From CAZWAP01 sp964632005 (GTDB lineage: Bacteria; Planctomycetota; Phycisphaerae; Sedimentisphaerales; Anaerobacaceae), in contig CAZWAP010000005.1 in NCBI GenBank assembly GCA_964632005.1, positions 33,625 through 97,624 on the forward strand: a stretch of 64,000 nucleotides of DNA. Reading direction: 5' to 3'. How positions within the stretch are numbered: position 1 is the stretch's first letter; every line of letters starts with the position of its first letter. The position numbers and the translations under genes are program-made. The notes under the pieces were generated by a model. It saw nothing but the letters and a program-made list of their open reading frames with translations, had not been told where the DNA came from and ran no database searches. Below, piece after piece: positions 36,859 through 46,145 of this stretch.

Positions 36859-37975
36859 TTAACCCGGCTTTGCACGTGCCTTGGCCCGATGCCGCAGGTA
36901 GCTCTCGATAAAGCCATCGAGATCTCCATCAAGGACCGCTTCGACGTTGCCGGTCTGGAAGTCGGTGCGGTGGTCCTTGACCATTTGATAAGGCTGCAGA
37001 ACGTAGCTGCGTATCTGGTTACCCCAGGCTATCTCGCCTTTCTCGCTGTATAGTTTCGCCAGCTCGGCATCTCGCTTTTGCTGCTCGAGCACGTACAGCC
37101 GAGATTTCAGGACCTTCATCGCCTGGGCCCGGTTCTTGTGCTGGCTGCGCTCATTCTGGCACTGGACCACTATTCCGGTGGGCAGGTGTGTGATGCGCAC
37201 GGCCGAGCTTACCTTGTTGACGTGCTGTCCGCCCGCCCCTCTGGCGCGGTAGAAGTCTATGCGCAGGTCGTCATCGTTTATTTTGATGTCGATATCCTCG
37301 TCAAATTCGGGCACGCAGTCCACGGCTGCGAAGCTGGTATGTCGCCTCTTGTTCGCATCGAACGGGCTTATTCGCACCAGCCGGTGCACGCCTATCTCGC
37401 AGGAGAGCTTGCCAAAGGCGAAAGGCCCGCTGACCCGCAGCGTGATCGAGCGGATGCCCGCCTCCTCCCCGGGCGTTACATCCAGCTCCTGGAATTTGAA
37501 CTTGTTGGCCTCGAAGTAGCGAGTATACATCCTCAGCAGCATATTTGCCCAGTCGCAGCTTTCGGTCCCGCCGGCCCCGGCGTGGATACTGAAAAAGCAG
37601 TTTCTCATATCTTCCGGGCGACAGAGAAGCCCCTGTAGCTCTATTTGTTCGCAACGCCTGAGAAGCACCTTGAGGTCATCTTCCAGCTCCTGCAGCTCGT
37701 CTTCGTCGGATTCTATCGCCAGATCGAGCAACTCCTGGAGGTCTTTGGATTCACGCTGGAGTTCTTCGACCGGCTCAATGACCGCTTTGAGTGCGCTCAA
37801 TCGGGCGACGACCGCCTGTGCCGATTCCGGGTCGTCCCAGAAACCTTCCCGGGCCATTCGGGCTTCCAACTCCAGGCGTTGGGATTTCTTGTTGGGCAAG
37901 TCAAAGCCAGTCCCGGATCTTTTCGACCCGGGCCGACAAATCAGCGATGGCTGATTTCAGTTCCGATGCTTCCAT
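36859..37975 (-). CDS. prfB: peptide chain release factor 2, made by programmed +1 frameshift
   Basis: A 371-residue release factor for UGA and UAA. The ATG at 37975 opens a 24-codon frame ending CTT TGA C. Skipping the T at 37903 continues as Asp-Leu-Pro-Asn-Lys into the long downstream frame, exactly the RF2 frameshift arrangement. The tripeptide discriminator SPF lies in VRISPFDANKR and the catalytic GGQ in RGAGGQHVNKV. The frame after the shift alone (from TTG at 37899) lacks the family's first ~25 residues. It is the first gene of the minus-strand run toward pepA and folE. Confidence 0.95.
37900..37906 (-). promoter_or_regulatory. prfB programmed +1 frameshift site (CTTTGAC)
   Basis: On the minus strand CTT TGA C reads Leu-stop in the first frame and Leu-Asp after a +1 shift. 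UGA followed by C is a weak stop decoded by RF2 itself, so RF2 level controls its own synthesis. The usual Shine-Dalgarno-like AGGGGG three bases upstream is not seen; only a GATCCGGGACTGG stretch precedes it. Confidence 0.92.
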
Positions 37976-38427
37976 AGTACATAACGTTGAGAGCTGAGTC
38001 ATTCTTGGTTCAAGACAACTATTGATTCCAGGCCGTTATACCAGATCCACCGGGGATATGCAACTTTGATAATTCGCACGCCAGGGGTTTTTATCGCGAC
38101 TGGCCTATCGGTATGGCAGACACAAGGCCGCAAGTGCCCCAAAATGAGCACTGAGGACGCAACGGGTGGGCCATTCAGGCACCAGATGTCAACTCCGGGC
38201 GATGGGTCCGACCGGCTTGGGAGCGAAAACTTGAGCGTGCCGAGGCACTTGTGGTCTGACCGGCGAAAACTCTATGAGTGCACGTTAGAGAGTATCGGGG
38301 GAAATGACGGCTCTTCGATGAAAGGGTACTCTCGATGAATCGAAAAAAACACCTGCCAGAACCGAACGCCGAGAACGCCGGGAAAACTCAGGCAATCATA
38401 CAGGTGGGCATCGCGTGGCATTTTGAA

Positions 38428-38456
38428 TTGCCATCCCCCGAGGAATCGAATATACT
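38428..38456 (+). promoter_or_regulatory. promoter of the FG-GAP/dockerin gene
   Basis: TTGCCA at 38428-38433 and TATACT at 38451-38456 with a 17-nt spacer, ~84 nt before the start codon. The rest of 37976-38427 has no gene that I can support; two short open frames there have no recognisable features. Confidence 0.5.
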
Positions 38457-38539
38457 GAAGCTGTTATCAAGGAGGGGCAGCTACACGTGTCCATCTGTAT
38501 TCCGTGGCGAAGAAAGGCTCAGGTGAGGAGGTGTGGGTG

Positions 38540-39712
38540 ATGCGTTCGACGGTAAAAGTGCTGGTTGTAATGGTGGGGCTGGCGGTGGTGGGCTGGGCCG
38601 GTGTCGGGCGGTGCGGTGAGTTGCTGTTACGGCTGGGGCCGGAGGAGATAGTAGAGGCCGGCGGCGCTGATATCGTAGTGCCGGGGTACTCGGTCCCCTC
38701 ATTTGTGGACTGGGACAACGACGGCCTCCCGGACTTGTTGATAGGCCAGGGCAGCGGCAGCTATGCGGCCAAGGTGCGGATCTACCGCAACGTGGGGACT
38801 GCTTCGGAGCCGGCGTTCGCTGATTTCTTCTACGTTCAATCGAATGGGGCAGATTTGACTTGTCCTGGCGCCGGGTGCATGGGCTGTTTCCCTCGTGTTG
38901 TTTACTGGAACGCAGACGAGAAAAAGGATCTGCTGCTCGGGCTGGCCGACGGGACACTGAGGGTCTACTACAACATCGGCAGCGACGCGGAGCCGACTTT
39001 TGGCGCTGCAGTGACGGTCGTGGGAGGCGAGGCGAGCCAGCCTCTCGATGTAGGAGCGCGGGCGATGCCGGACTTCGTCGACTGGAACAACGATGGAATG
39101 ATGGACCTGGTGGTTGGTGCATACGATGGGTTGCTCCATCTATACACGAACTGCGGGTTCGGCGGGGCATTACCGCCTTGCTTTGCGACTTCAACGATCA
39201 ATGGCTTTCCTCCGGTAAGGGCCAACGGGGCCGATCTATACGTGCCCTCCGGGCGCTCCAGTCCTGTGGCTATGGACCTGGACGGCGACGGAAAGAAGGA
39301 TCTGCTGGCGGGCAACACGGCCGGCCAGCTGTTGTTTTACAGCAACACCGGGACCGATTCGGAGCCGAACTTCGCAGGATACGAGCTTGTGCGTTCCAAC
39401 GGCGTTGCCATCGACCTGCCAGGCTCGCCACGGTCCAGGCCCTCGGTTTGCGACTGGACAGATGACGGGTATCTTGACGTCTTGATCGGGGCGAGCGATG
39501 GGAAGGTGCACCTTTACCAGAGCATACCGCAGCCGGGCGATATGGACAGGGACTACGACGTTGACCTGGCTGACTTTGCCGTATTCGCAGCTTACTATGG
39601 CCTCGGGGATTGCGACGATTGCGGAGGCGCGGATCTGAATTCGGATGGCGCGGTTGATATGGCTGATGCGGCCGAGTTGGCTGCGTGGTGGCTTGCGGGC
39701 ACCGACTCGTAG
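38540..39712 (+). CDS. secreted FG-GAP/VCBS repeat protein with C-terminal dockerin-like repeats
   Basis: A 390-residue exported protein. A signal peptide (RSTVKVLVVMVGLAVVGWAG) is followed by several FG-GAP/VCBS units, seen as repeated DWDNDGLPDLLIG, DWNNDGMMDLVVG, DLDGDGKKDLLAG and DWTDDGYLDVLIG calcium loops. The last ~60 residues have two dockerin-type EF-hand-like repeats (GDMDRDYDVDLADFAVF and ADLNSDGAVDMADAAEL). AGGAGG 8 nt upstream supports the ATG at 38540. Dockerin-like ends are common in planctomycete secreted proteins. A matching cohesin is not in the window, and binding partner and substrate are unknown. Confidence 0.85.
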   Translation: MRSTVKVLVVMVGLAVVGWAGVGRCGELLLRLGPEEIVEAGGADIVVPGYSVPSFVDWDNDGLPDLLIGQGSGSYAAKVRIYRNVGTASEPAFADFFYVQSNGADLTCPGAGCMGCFPRVVYWNADEKKDLLLGLADGTLRVYYNIGSDAEPTFGAAVTVVGGEASQPLDVGARAMPDFVDWNNDGMMDLVVGAYDGLLHLYTNCGFGGALPPCFATSTINGFPPVRANGADLYVPSGRSSPVAMDLDGDGKKDLLAGNTAGQLLFYSNTGTDSEPNFAGYELVRSNGVAIDLPGSPRSRPSVCDWTDDGYLDVLIGASDGKVHLYQSIPQPGDMDRDYDVDLADFAVFAAYYGLGDCDDCGGADLNSDGAVDMADAAELAAWWLAGTDS

Positions 39713-39883
39713 GCGTACAGGCGCACAAGTGTAGCAGGTCGGCTCCAGCTCGTCCTGAAGGATACAAGACAGACAGCGTCGGGAATTCTCTAATTCCGTG
39801 TCGTACGTAAAACGGGGTCGGATCACCTTGCGCATCCCACGTCCCACGGGAATCCTTATGATCCCATGCAAATCCATTTTCGC

Positions 39884-39910
39884 TTGACAATTACACCGGG
39901 GACCTATATT
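39884..39910 (+). promoter_or_regulatory. possible promoter upstream of topA
   Basis: A perfect TTGACA at 39884-39889 is followed by TATATT at 39905-39910, but with only 15 nt between them. It is the best candidate in the 484-bp gap 39713-40196. Short spacing makes it uncertain; otherwise I see nothing in this gap. Confidence 0.35.
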
Positions 39911-40196
39911 TGTCCGGATTCTGATGCTGTGGTCCGATGTTCCGTCCATAGCGGATTTTGGATTCCCGGCGATTTGGCTTGCGCGTCGCTATTTGGATTT
40001 GGACGTTCGTATCTCGGATTCAACACAATTTAGATAAGCGCTTGTGTAATACTGACTTGTGCCTAAGATTTGATATGGAGCTGGGCTGCAGCGCTAAATG
40101 TTGCGGACGCAATGGCCGATAGTATCGGTGCATTTAGCGGGAACGGCCGAGTGCCTGGCTGAGGCCGGGCTGGAATACCCAGGAAAAATTGAGCGT

Positions 40197-42608
40197 ATGG
40201 TGAAGTCCGAACCGTCTAACGGCAAGGCTCTGGTGATCGTGGAATCACCGGCGAAGGCCAGAACCATCGACAAGTACCTCGGCCCGGGCTACGAGGTCAA
40301 GGCCTCGATGGGCCATGTCCGCGACCTCCCTGCCAAGGGCCTGAACGTCGACATAGAGCACGATTTCGAGCCGACCTATGCCGTCGTTCCGGGCAGAAAG
40401 CGCACGGTAAACTCTCTCAAGGCCGCCGCGAAGAAGTGCAGCAGGCTTTATCTGGCCACCGACCTCGACCGTGAGGGCGAGGCGATCGCGTGGCACCTCG
40501 CGCAGGTGCTGGGCGTGCCGGAAGAGAAAACCTTCCGCGTGATATTCAATGCGATAACGAGATCCACGATCCGGCAGGCCTTTGAAAATCCGGGCAAACT
40601 GGATATGGACAAGGTTATGGCCCAGCAGACCCGGCGCATCCTGGACAGGATCGTGGGCTATCAAATAAGCCCGCTGTTGTGGAAGAAGGTCGCGCGAGGT
40701 CTGTCGGCGGGCCGGGTGCAGTCGGTCGCGGTGAAGATGATCGTTGAGAGGGAACGGGAGATCCGCGCTTTTAAGCCTGCCGAATACTGGCTTATCCCCG
40801 CGGTCTTCTCGACCGACCTGCAGGCTGATTACAGCAAGGATTGGCTCGAGTTTATCACGCCCAACGAACAAGGTGAGAATCCGCCGCCACAGGCCGAGCA
40901 GGCCAGGTGGCTGGCCGAACACAACGCCTTCAGAGCCGAGCTGCACAGGGTCGGTGGCAGCAAATTCGAGGCCCACAACAGAGAACAGGCGGAGCGAATA
41001 TTCGAAGCCCTCAAGTCGGCGCGATTCAAGATCGCCGATATGGAGACCAAGGAATCCACGAGCCGGCCGCCGGCTCCGTTCATAACTTCCACCCTGCAAC
41101 AGGCCGCGGCAAATCGACTGGGCTTCGCCGCAAAGAGAACGATGAGGGTGGCCCAGCAACTGTACGAGGGTATCGACCTCGGAACGATGGGGTCGCTCGG
41201 TCTTATCACGTATATGAGGACCGACAGCACTCACGTCTCTCCCGAGGCGATCAGGGATGCGCGGAATTATATCGCCAGACATCTCGGCCCCGCGTACCTG
41301 CCTTCAAGGCCCAACATCTATGCCTCGAAGAAGACCGCCCAGCAGGCGCACGAGGCAATCCGCCCGACCGACGTCGACCTGACCCCGGAGGAGATAAAGC
41401 AATTCCTCACGGACGAGCAGTACAGGCTTTACGAGCTTGTCTGGCGGCGGTTCATGGCCTCGGCGATGAAGCCGGCCAGGTGGAAGGTAACGAACCTGCA
41501 GATAGCCGCCGATACATCCGTGGGACGTTGCGTCTACAGGGCCAGCGGACGTCTCCAGGTCTTTGACGGGTTCACAAGCCTCTGGCCGACCAATTCCGAT
41601 GAACAGCACTTGCCGCCCGTCAAGCTTGGCCAGGAACTGGCCGCCGTGGATATCAAGCCCGAGCAGCATTTCACCAGGCCGCCGGCCAGGTACACCGAAG
41701 GCTCGCTCGTCAAGACACTTGAAAAGGAAGGAATCGGCCGACCCAGTACCTACGCCACGATCATCAGCACCATCCAGGAGCGAGGGTACGTCGAACAAAG
41801 GGGCCGAAAATTCTTCGCAACCGACCTCGGCGAGATAGTTACCGACAAGCTAAACGAGTACTTCCCCGAGATAATGGACATCGCCTTTACGCGATATATG
41901 GAGGAACAGCTCGACAAGATAGAGGAGCAGCATCTGGACTGGCTTGGGGTCTTGAGGGACTTCTACGGGCCTTTCAAGAAGAGCCTGGAAACCGCCCAGG
42001 CCCAGATGAAACACGCCAAAGCCGAGGTCAGACCGAGCGAGTATAGCTGCCCGGAGTGTGGCAAGCAGCTGGTTTACAGGTTCGGCAAGAACGGCAGATT
42101 CCTCAGTTGCTCTGGGTATCCGCGGTGCACCTTCGCTGCTGCTTGCGACAGGGATGGTAAAATGGTCGAGCAGCAACCGAGCGACTACACGTGCCCGGCT
42201 TGCGGAAAGAAAATGGTCCACAAGACCGGTCGCTTCGGTCCGTTCCTTGGCTGCAGTGACTACCCGCAGTGCAAGACGACCCTCAGGCTCGACAAAGAAG
42301 GCAACGTCCTTCCGCCGAAGCCGCCGGCGGAACCGACAGGCCTTAAGTGTCACAAGTGCAAAGAAGGTGAATTAGTCATTCGGCAGAGCAAGAGAGGACC
42401 GTTCCTGGGCTGCGGTAGGTTCCCGAAGTGCAGGACGATTATCAGCATCAAACAGCTTGACCATTTAAGGCAGCTTCAGGCCGCCGGCAAGTGGCCGCCG
42501 GAAACCCTCGAACAGGCCGACGTACTGCTCGGAAGAAAAAAGGCAGGCAAATCCCGCGCCGCAGACAGGACAAACAAGGCCGCCAGAACCGCGAACGTGC
42601 CGGAATGA
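40197..42608 (+). CDS. topA: DNA topoisomerase I
   Basis: An 803-residue type IA topoisomerase that relaxes negative supercoils. The Toprim domain starts ALVIVESPAKARTIDKYLG and has the acidic DLDREGEAIAWH. The catalytic tyrosine is in GLITYMRTDSTHVS. The C-terminus carries three four-cysteine zinc modules of the type CPxCGK...CSxYPxC, ending KCRTI, plus a basic tail. The ATG at 40197 with GGAAAAA upstream is chosen; an in-frame ATG at 40098 would add 33 unrelated residues. Confidence 0.96.
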   Translation: MVKSEPSNGKALVIVESPAKARTIDKYLGPGYEVKASMGHVRDLPAKGLNVDIEHDFEPTYAVVPGRKRTVNSLKAAAKKCSRLYLATDLDREGEAIAWHLAQVLGVPEEKTFRVIFNAITRSTIRQAFENPGKLDMDKVMAQQTRRILDRIVGYQISPLLWKKVARGLSAGRVQSVAVKMIVEREREIRAFKPAEYWLIPAVFSTDLQADYSKDWLEFITPNEQGENPPPQAEQARWLAEHNAFRAELHRVGGSKFEAHNREQAERIFEALKSARFKIADMETKESTSRPPAPFITSTLQQAAANRLGFAAKRTMRVAQQLYEGIDLGTMGSLGLITYMRTDSTHVSPEAIRDARNYIARHLGPAYLPSRPNIYASKKTAQQAHEAIRPTDVDLTPEEIKQFLTDEQYRLYELVWRRFMASAMKPARWKVTNLQIAADTSVGRCVYRASGRLQVFDGFTSLWPTNSDEQHLPPVKLGQELAAVDIKPEQHFTRPPARYTEGSLVKTLEKEGIGRPSTYATIISTIQERGYVEQRGRKFFATDLGEIVTDKLNEYFPEIMDIAFTRYMEEQLDKIEEQHLDWLGVLRDFYGPFKKSLETAQAQMKHAKAEVRPSEYSCPECGKQLVYRFGKNGRFLSCSGYPRCTFAAACDRDGKMVEQQPSDYTCPACGKKMVHKTGRFGPFLGCSDYPQCKTTLRLDKEGNVLPPKPPAEPTGLKCHKCKEGELVIRQSKRGPFLGCGRFPKCRTIISIKQLDHLRQLQAAGKWPPETLEQADVLLGRKKAGKSRAADRTNKAARTANVPE

Positions 42609-42697
42609 CCTGCTAACACTCCCTTGTCCGACAGGCCAGACCTATCCACCGTGGTGCATCGCCGCACCGCCCAGGGCCCTGACGCCGAAACCGGCAC

Positions 42698-42725
42698 TTG
42701 AGATTTCGACCCGCAGTGTTATAGT
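42698..42725 (+). promoter_or_regulatory. promoter of the methyltransferase/PQQ-propeller gene
   Basis: TTGAGA at 42698-42703 and TATAGT at 42720-42725 with a 16-nt spacer, ~57 nt before the ATG. Confidence 0.45.
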
Positions 42726-42781
42726 AGCATTCGCCGCATCTGTTTGCAGCAACGGACAACCAAATCAGGAGTCTTTTGAAA

Positions 42782-45700
42782 ATGAAGCGCTATTTGAGGT
42801 CCTTATCGCTGATTCTGTGTTCGACGCTTGCGTTTTTCTGCGCGACAGACCTTGAGGCAAGAGACGACTCTGCGGTCCTGGCCAGAGAGGTGCTCGAGCT
42901 CGCGGGTGTCAAGGGAGGAATCGTTGTGCACCTGGGCTGTGGCAAAGGCAGGCTCACGGCGGCACTGCGCGCCAACGACGCTTACACCGTCCACGGCCTC
43001 GACGCCGACCCCGAAGAGGTCAGGCAGGCCAGAAACTACGTCCGGGCAAAGGGGATTTATGGCCCCGTCTCTGCAGAACTCCATTCCGGGCCGACCCTGC
43101 CCTATGCTGAGAACCTCATCGACCTGGTTGTCGTCGAAGAGCCCGGCAAGGTGCCGATGAACGAGATTATGCGGGTGCTGGCCCCGGGCGGGGTCGCCTG
43201 TATTCGCCGTCAGGGCGCCTGGAAGAAGATGGTCAAGCCCTGGCCCGACAATATCGACCAGTGGACCCATTTCCTCCACGACGCAACCAACAACGCCGTC
43301 GCCCGCGACTGGCTCGTCGGCCCGCCCGGCAGGCTCCAGTGGCTCGCGCCCCCCCTGTGGCTGCGCAGCCACGAAACGCCATCGGGTATCCAGAGCGTTA
43401 TCTCGGCCGCTGGCCGGCTCTTTTATTTCTTCGACGAGGGCCTTATTGGCATCACCGATGAACGCCTGCCCGACCGCTGGTCACTGGTCTGTAGGGATGC
43501 CTTCAACGGCAAACTCCTCTGGAAACGGCCCCTGAAGGCCTGGGGCTGGCGAGAGTGGAGCCTCGAGAAGTGGCAGGGAAAAGACTGGACAAAGCTTCGC
43601 GCCGCACGAGTCAACGTCCCTGCCGAGAATCAACGCCGAATAGTCGCCGCCGGCGACCGCCTCTACACGACCCTTGCCTATTACGCCCCCGTTTCCATTC
43701 TCGACGCGGCCACCGGCGATATCATCGCGACGGTCCAGCAAACGTACCCCGCTCGCGAGATACTGGCAAGCGGCGGCACCGTGGTCGTGCACGTCGGCCA
43801 GGGGCCGCAAAGCCCCGACGAACAAGATGCGGACCAGCCTCGATTGGTTGCCTTCGACGGCAAGACCGGCAAGGTGATCTGGACCAGGCAGACCGGGCAG
43901 ATTCAGCCTCTGTCCCTGGCAATCGACAACGGCCGTATCATCTACCTGGCCGGAAAAGAGCTTGTCGCACGGAGCCTGGCCGACGGCCGGAAGCTCTGGA
44001 CGGCCCGGCCTAAACTGACCACCCCCAGAACCCTCGTCGCTGTTGACGATGTCATCGTAATGCTGGCCGGCAAACTGGTCGTCGCTCACGATGCGACCGA
44101 CGGCCGGGTCCTCTGGGAGAAAACCGTACCGCCGATAGGTGGAGCCGACGGTGCGGACCTGTTTGTAGTCAACGGACTTGTGTGGCGCGGAATTCTCAGC
44201 GTGGATGAACGGGGCGCCCCGGCTCGCAAAAGCCCCCACGCACTTGCGATCGGCTGGGACCTGCGCTCAGGCAAAGAGAAAAAACGCATCCTCGTCAGGA
44301 ACCTGCGAAGCCCGGAGCACCACCATCGCTGCTACCGGAACAAGGCCACCGTCCGCTATATGATCGGCTCCTACGAGGGAGCCGAATTCCTGGACTTCCA
44401 GCGGGACAACCATTCCCAGAACAACTGGATTCGCGGCGCCTGCAGGTACGGCATGGTGCCGGCCAACGGACTGCTCTATGTTCCTGCCGACCAGTGCTTT
44501 TGCCAGCCAGGGGCGAAGCTGCCCGGATTTGCCGCGCTCGCTGCCGAACCGTCGCGAGCCCCCGCCGAGCGCGACGACAACGAACGCCTGGAGAAAGGCC
44601 CGGCCTACCAGGCGATCGAGACCACCCAGTACGACCTCGAGAACGACTGGGTCACCTACCGCCACGACCCGGCCCGCAGTGGCGGTACCGGCAGCAGCGT
44701 GCCCGAAAATGTTGTCCTGGCCTGGAAAACCGCACTCCAGGGTAAGCTTACTGCTCCCATAGCCGTCGGCGGCAGGCTCTACGTCGCTGAAACCGACGCC
44801 CACAGTCTCTGCGCCCTCGATAGCTCGACCGGCAAGGTGCTGTGGCGGTTTACGGCAAACGGCCGAATCGACTCGCCGCCCACCGCCTACCAGGGAATGC
44901 TCCTGTTCGGCTCAAGAGATGGGCACGTCTATTGTCTGCGCGCATCCGACGGCAAGCTTGCGTGGCGTTTTCTCGCTGCGCCCACCGACCGGAGAATCGG
45001 GTATTTCGACCAGATCGAATCCGCCTGGCCCGTCCACGGCAGCATCCTCGTCGACCGCGGCATCGCTTACTTCACGGCCGGACGCTCTACCTACCTCGAC
45101 GGCGGAATCCGGGTCTATGCGCTCGACCCTACGACCGGCAAGGTTCTCCACAAGACCATCCTCAAGGGGCCCTACCCGTTCAAACAGGGCCAGCGCGACC
45201 TGGCCTTCTTTATCCTCGGGGCCAACTCTGATGTGCTTGTAAGCGAGGGCGGATACATCTATATGCGCCAGAAAAAAATGACGCCCGAGCTGGAAGTAAT
45301 CGACGTGCCGGTACTCTCAAGCAAGGGCGCACAGGACGTCGGCTTGCACATCTTCTCGACCTCGAGCCTGCTGGACGGCTCGTGGTACAACCGCACCTTC
45401 TGGATGTACTCCAGGCGATGGCCCGGATATCAGCTTGCCAACCAGGCCCCGAAGACCGGCCAGCTTCTGGTGGTCGGCGAGGAAAAGACCTACGCCGTCC
45501 GCGTCTTCTACCGCCGTAACGTGCACAGCCCGATGTTCTTCCCGGGAAAGGAAGGCTACCTGCTCTTTGCGGATGTGAACACCAACGAACCACAGATAGT
45601 CGGGGAGCCTGGGGCACGCACCCCCGTCAGATGGCTGCCCCAGTCGGACTATTCCCGGGCCCGCGGCAACGCGGTTCGAAAGCTCGAAAGCGAGGCCTTC

Positions 45701-46033
45701 GGCCTGGACAAAATGATCGGCTACACCCGCGCTGAGCCCCCCGTCTGGAAGCTCTGGCTGCCCGTCAGAATCAGGGCTATGGTAAAGGCCGGCCCGACTC
45801 TGTTCGTCGCCGGCCCACCGGACACGTTCGACGCCGACGCCCCTTACGCACCGTTCGAAGGACGTCGCGGCGCCACCCTCGTTGCTGTCTCTGCTGAAGA
45901 CGGGAAAAAACTGGCCCAGCTTGCGCTGGACTCACCCCCCGTCTTTGACGGTATGATTGCGGCGCGCGGACGCTTGTTCGTATCCCTGAGCGACGGCAGC
46001 GTCGTATCCCTGGCCGGACGACCCTCTTTGTGA
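42782..46033 (+). CDS. exported protein with SAM-methyltransferase-like domain and PQQ-type beta-propeller
   Basis: A 1083-residue protein. A signal peptide (KRYLRSLSLILCSTLAFFCATD) leads into a class I methyltransferase-like domain at ~residues 30-150, with VVHLGCGKGRLTAALR and a following GLDADPEEV acidic strand. The rest is a PQQ-dehydrogenase-like propeller with many repeated units such as ILDAATGDIIA, AFDGKTGKVIW, ALDSSTGKVLWRF and CLRASDGKLAWRF. AGGAG 10 nt upstream supports the ATG. Similar fusions occur in Planctomycetota without a known activity. A SAM-using domain outside the cytoplasm would be odd, so it may have lost catalysis. Confidence 0.82.
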   Translation: MKRYLRSLSLILCSTLAFFCATDLEARDDSAVLAREVLELAGVKGGIVVHLGCGKGRLTAALRANDAYTVHGLDADPEEVRQARNYVRAKGIYGPVSAELHSGPTLPYAENLIDLVVVEEPGKVPMNEIMRVLAPGGVACIRRQGAWKKMVKPWPDNIDQWTHFLHDATNNAVARDWLVGPPGRLQWLAPPLWLRSHETPSGIQSVISAAGRLFYFFDEGLIGITDERLPDRWSLVCRDAFNGKLLWKRPLKAWGWREWSLEKWQGKDWTKLRAARVNVPAENQRRIVAAGDRLYTTLAYYAPVSILDAATGDIIATVQQTYPAREILASGGTVVVHVGQGPQSPDEQDADQPRLVAFDGKTGKVIWTRQTGQIQPLSLAIDNGRIIYLAGKELVARSLADGRKLWTARPKLTTPRTLVAVDDVIVMLAGKLVVAHDATDGRVLWEKTVPPIGGADGADLFVVNGLVWRGILSVDERGAPARKSPHALAIGWDLRSGKEKKRILVRNLRSPEHHHRCYRNKATVRYMIGSYEGAEFLDFQRDNHSQNNWIRGACRYGMVPANGLLYVPADQCFCQPGAKLPGFAALAAEPSRAPAERDDNERLEKGPAYQAIETTQYDLENDWVTYRHDPARSGGTGSSVPENVVLAWKTALQGKLTAPIAVGGRLYVAETDAHSLCALDSSTGKVLWRFTANGRIDSPPTAYQGMLLFGSRDGHVYCLRASDGKLAWRFLAAPTDRRIGYFDQIESAWPVHGSILVDRGIAYFTAGRSTYLDGGIRVYALDPTTGKVLHKTILKGPYPFKQGQRDLAFFILGANSDVLVSEGGYIYMRQKKMTPELEVIDVPVLSSKGAQDVGLHIFSTSSLLDGSWYNRTFWMYSRRWPGYQLANQAPKTGQLLVVGEEKTYAVRVFYRRNVHSPMFFPGKEGYLLFADVNTNEPQIVGEPGARTPVRWLPQSDYSRARGNAVRKLESEAFGLDKMIGYTRAEPPVWKLWLPVRIRAMVKAGPTLFVAGPPDTFDADAPYAPFEGRRGATLVAVSAEDGKKLAQLALDSPPVFDGMIAARGRLFVSLSDGSVVSLAGRPSL

Positions 46034-46145
46034 CAGACCAGAGACCAGAGCAATACCGAGCGGACCAGCCTGCCAAACCTCAGGCAGCGGCTCTTGGCGG
46101 GGCAGTTGGCTTGCAGATCGGCGGAAGTGGGCCCAGCTGCAGCTC

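Noticed and set aside
38066..38526. Two short plus-strand frames between prfB and the FG-GAP gene
   Set aside because: No recognisable features, and the second overlaps the promoter of the FG-GAP gene.
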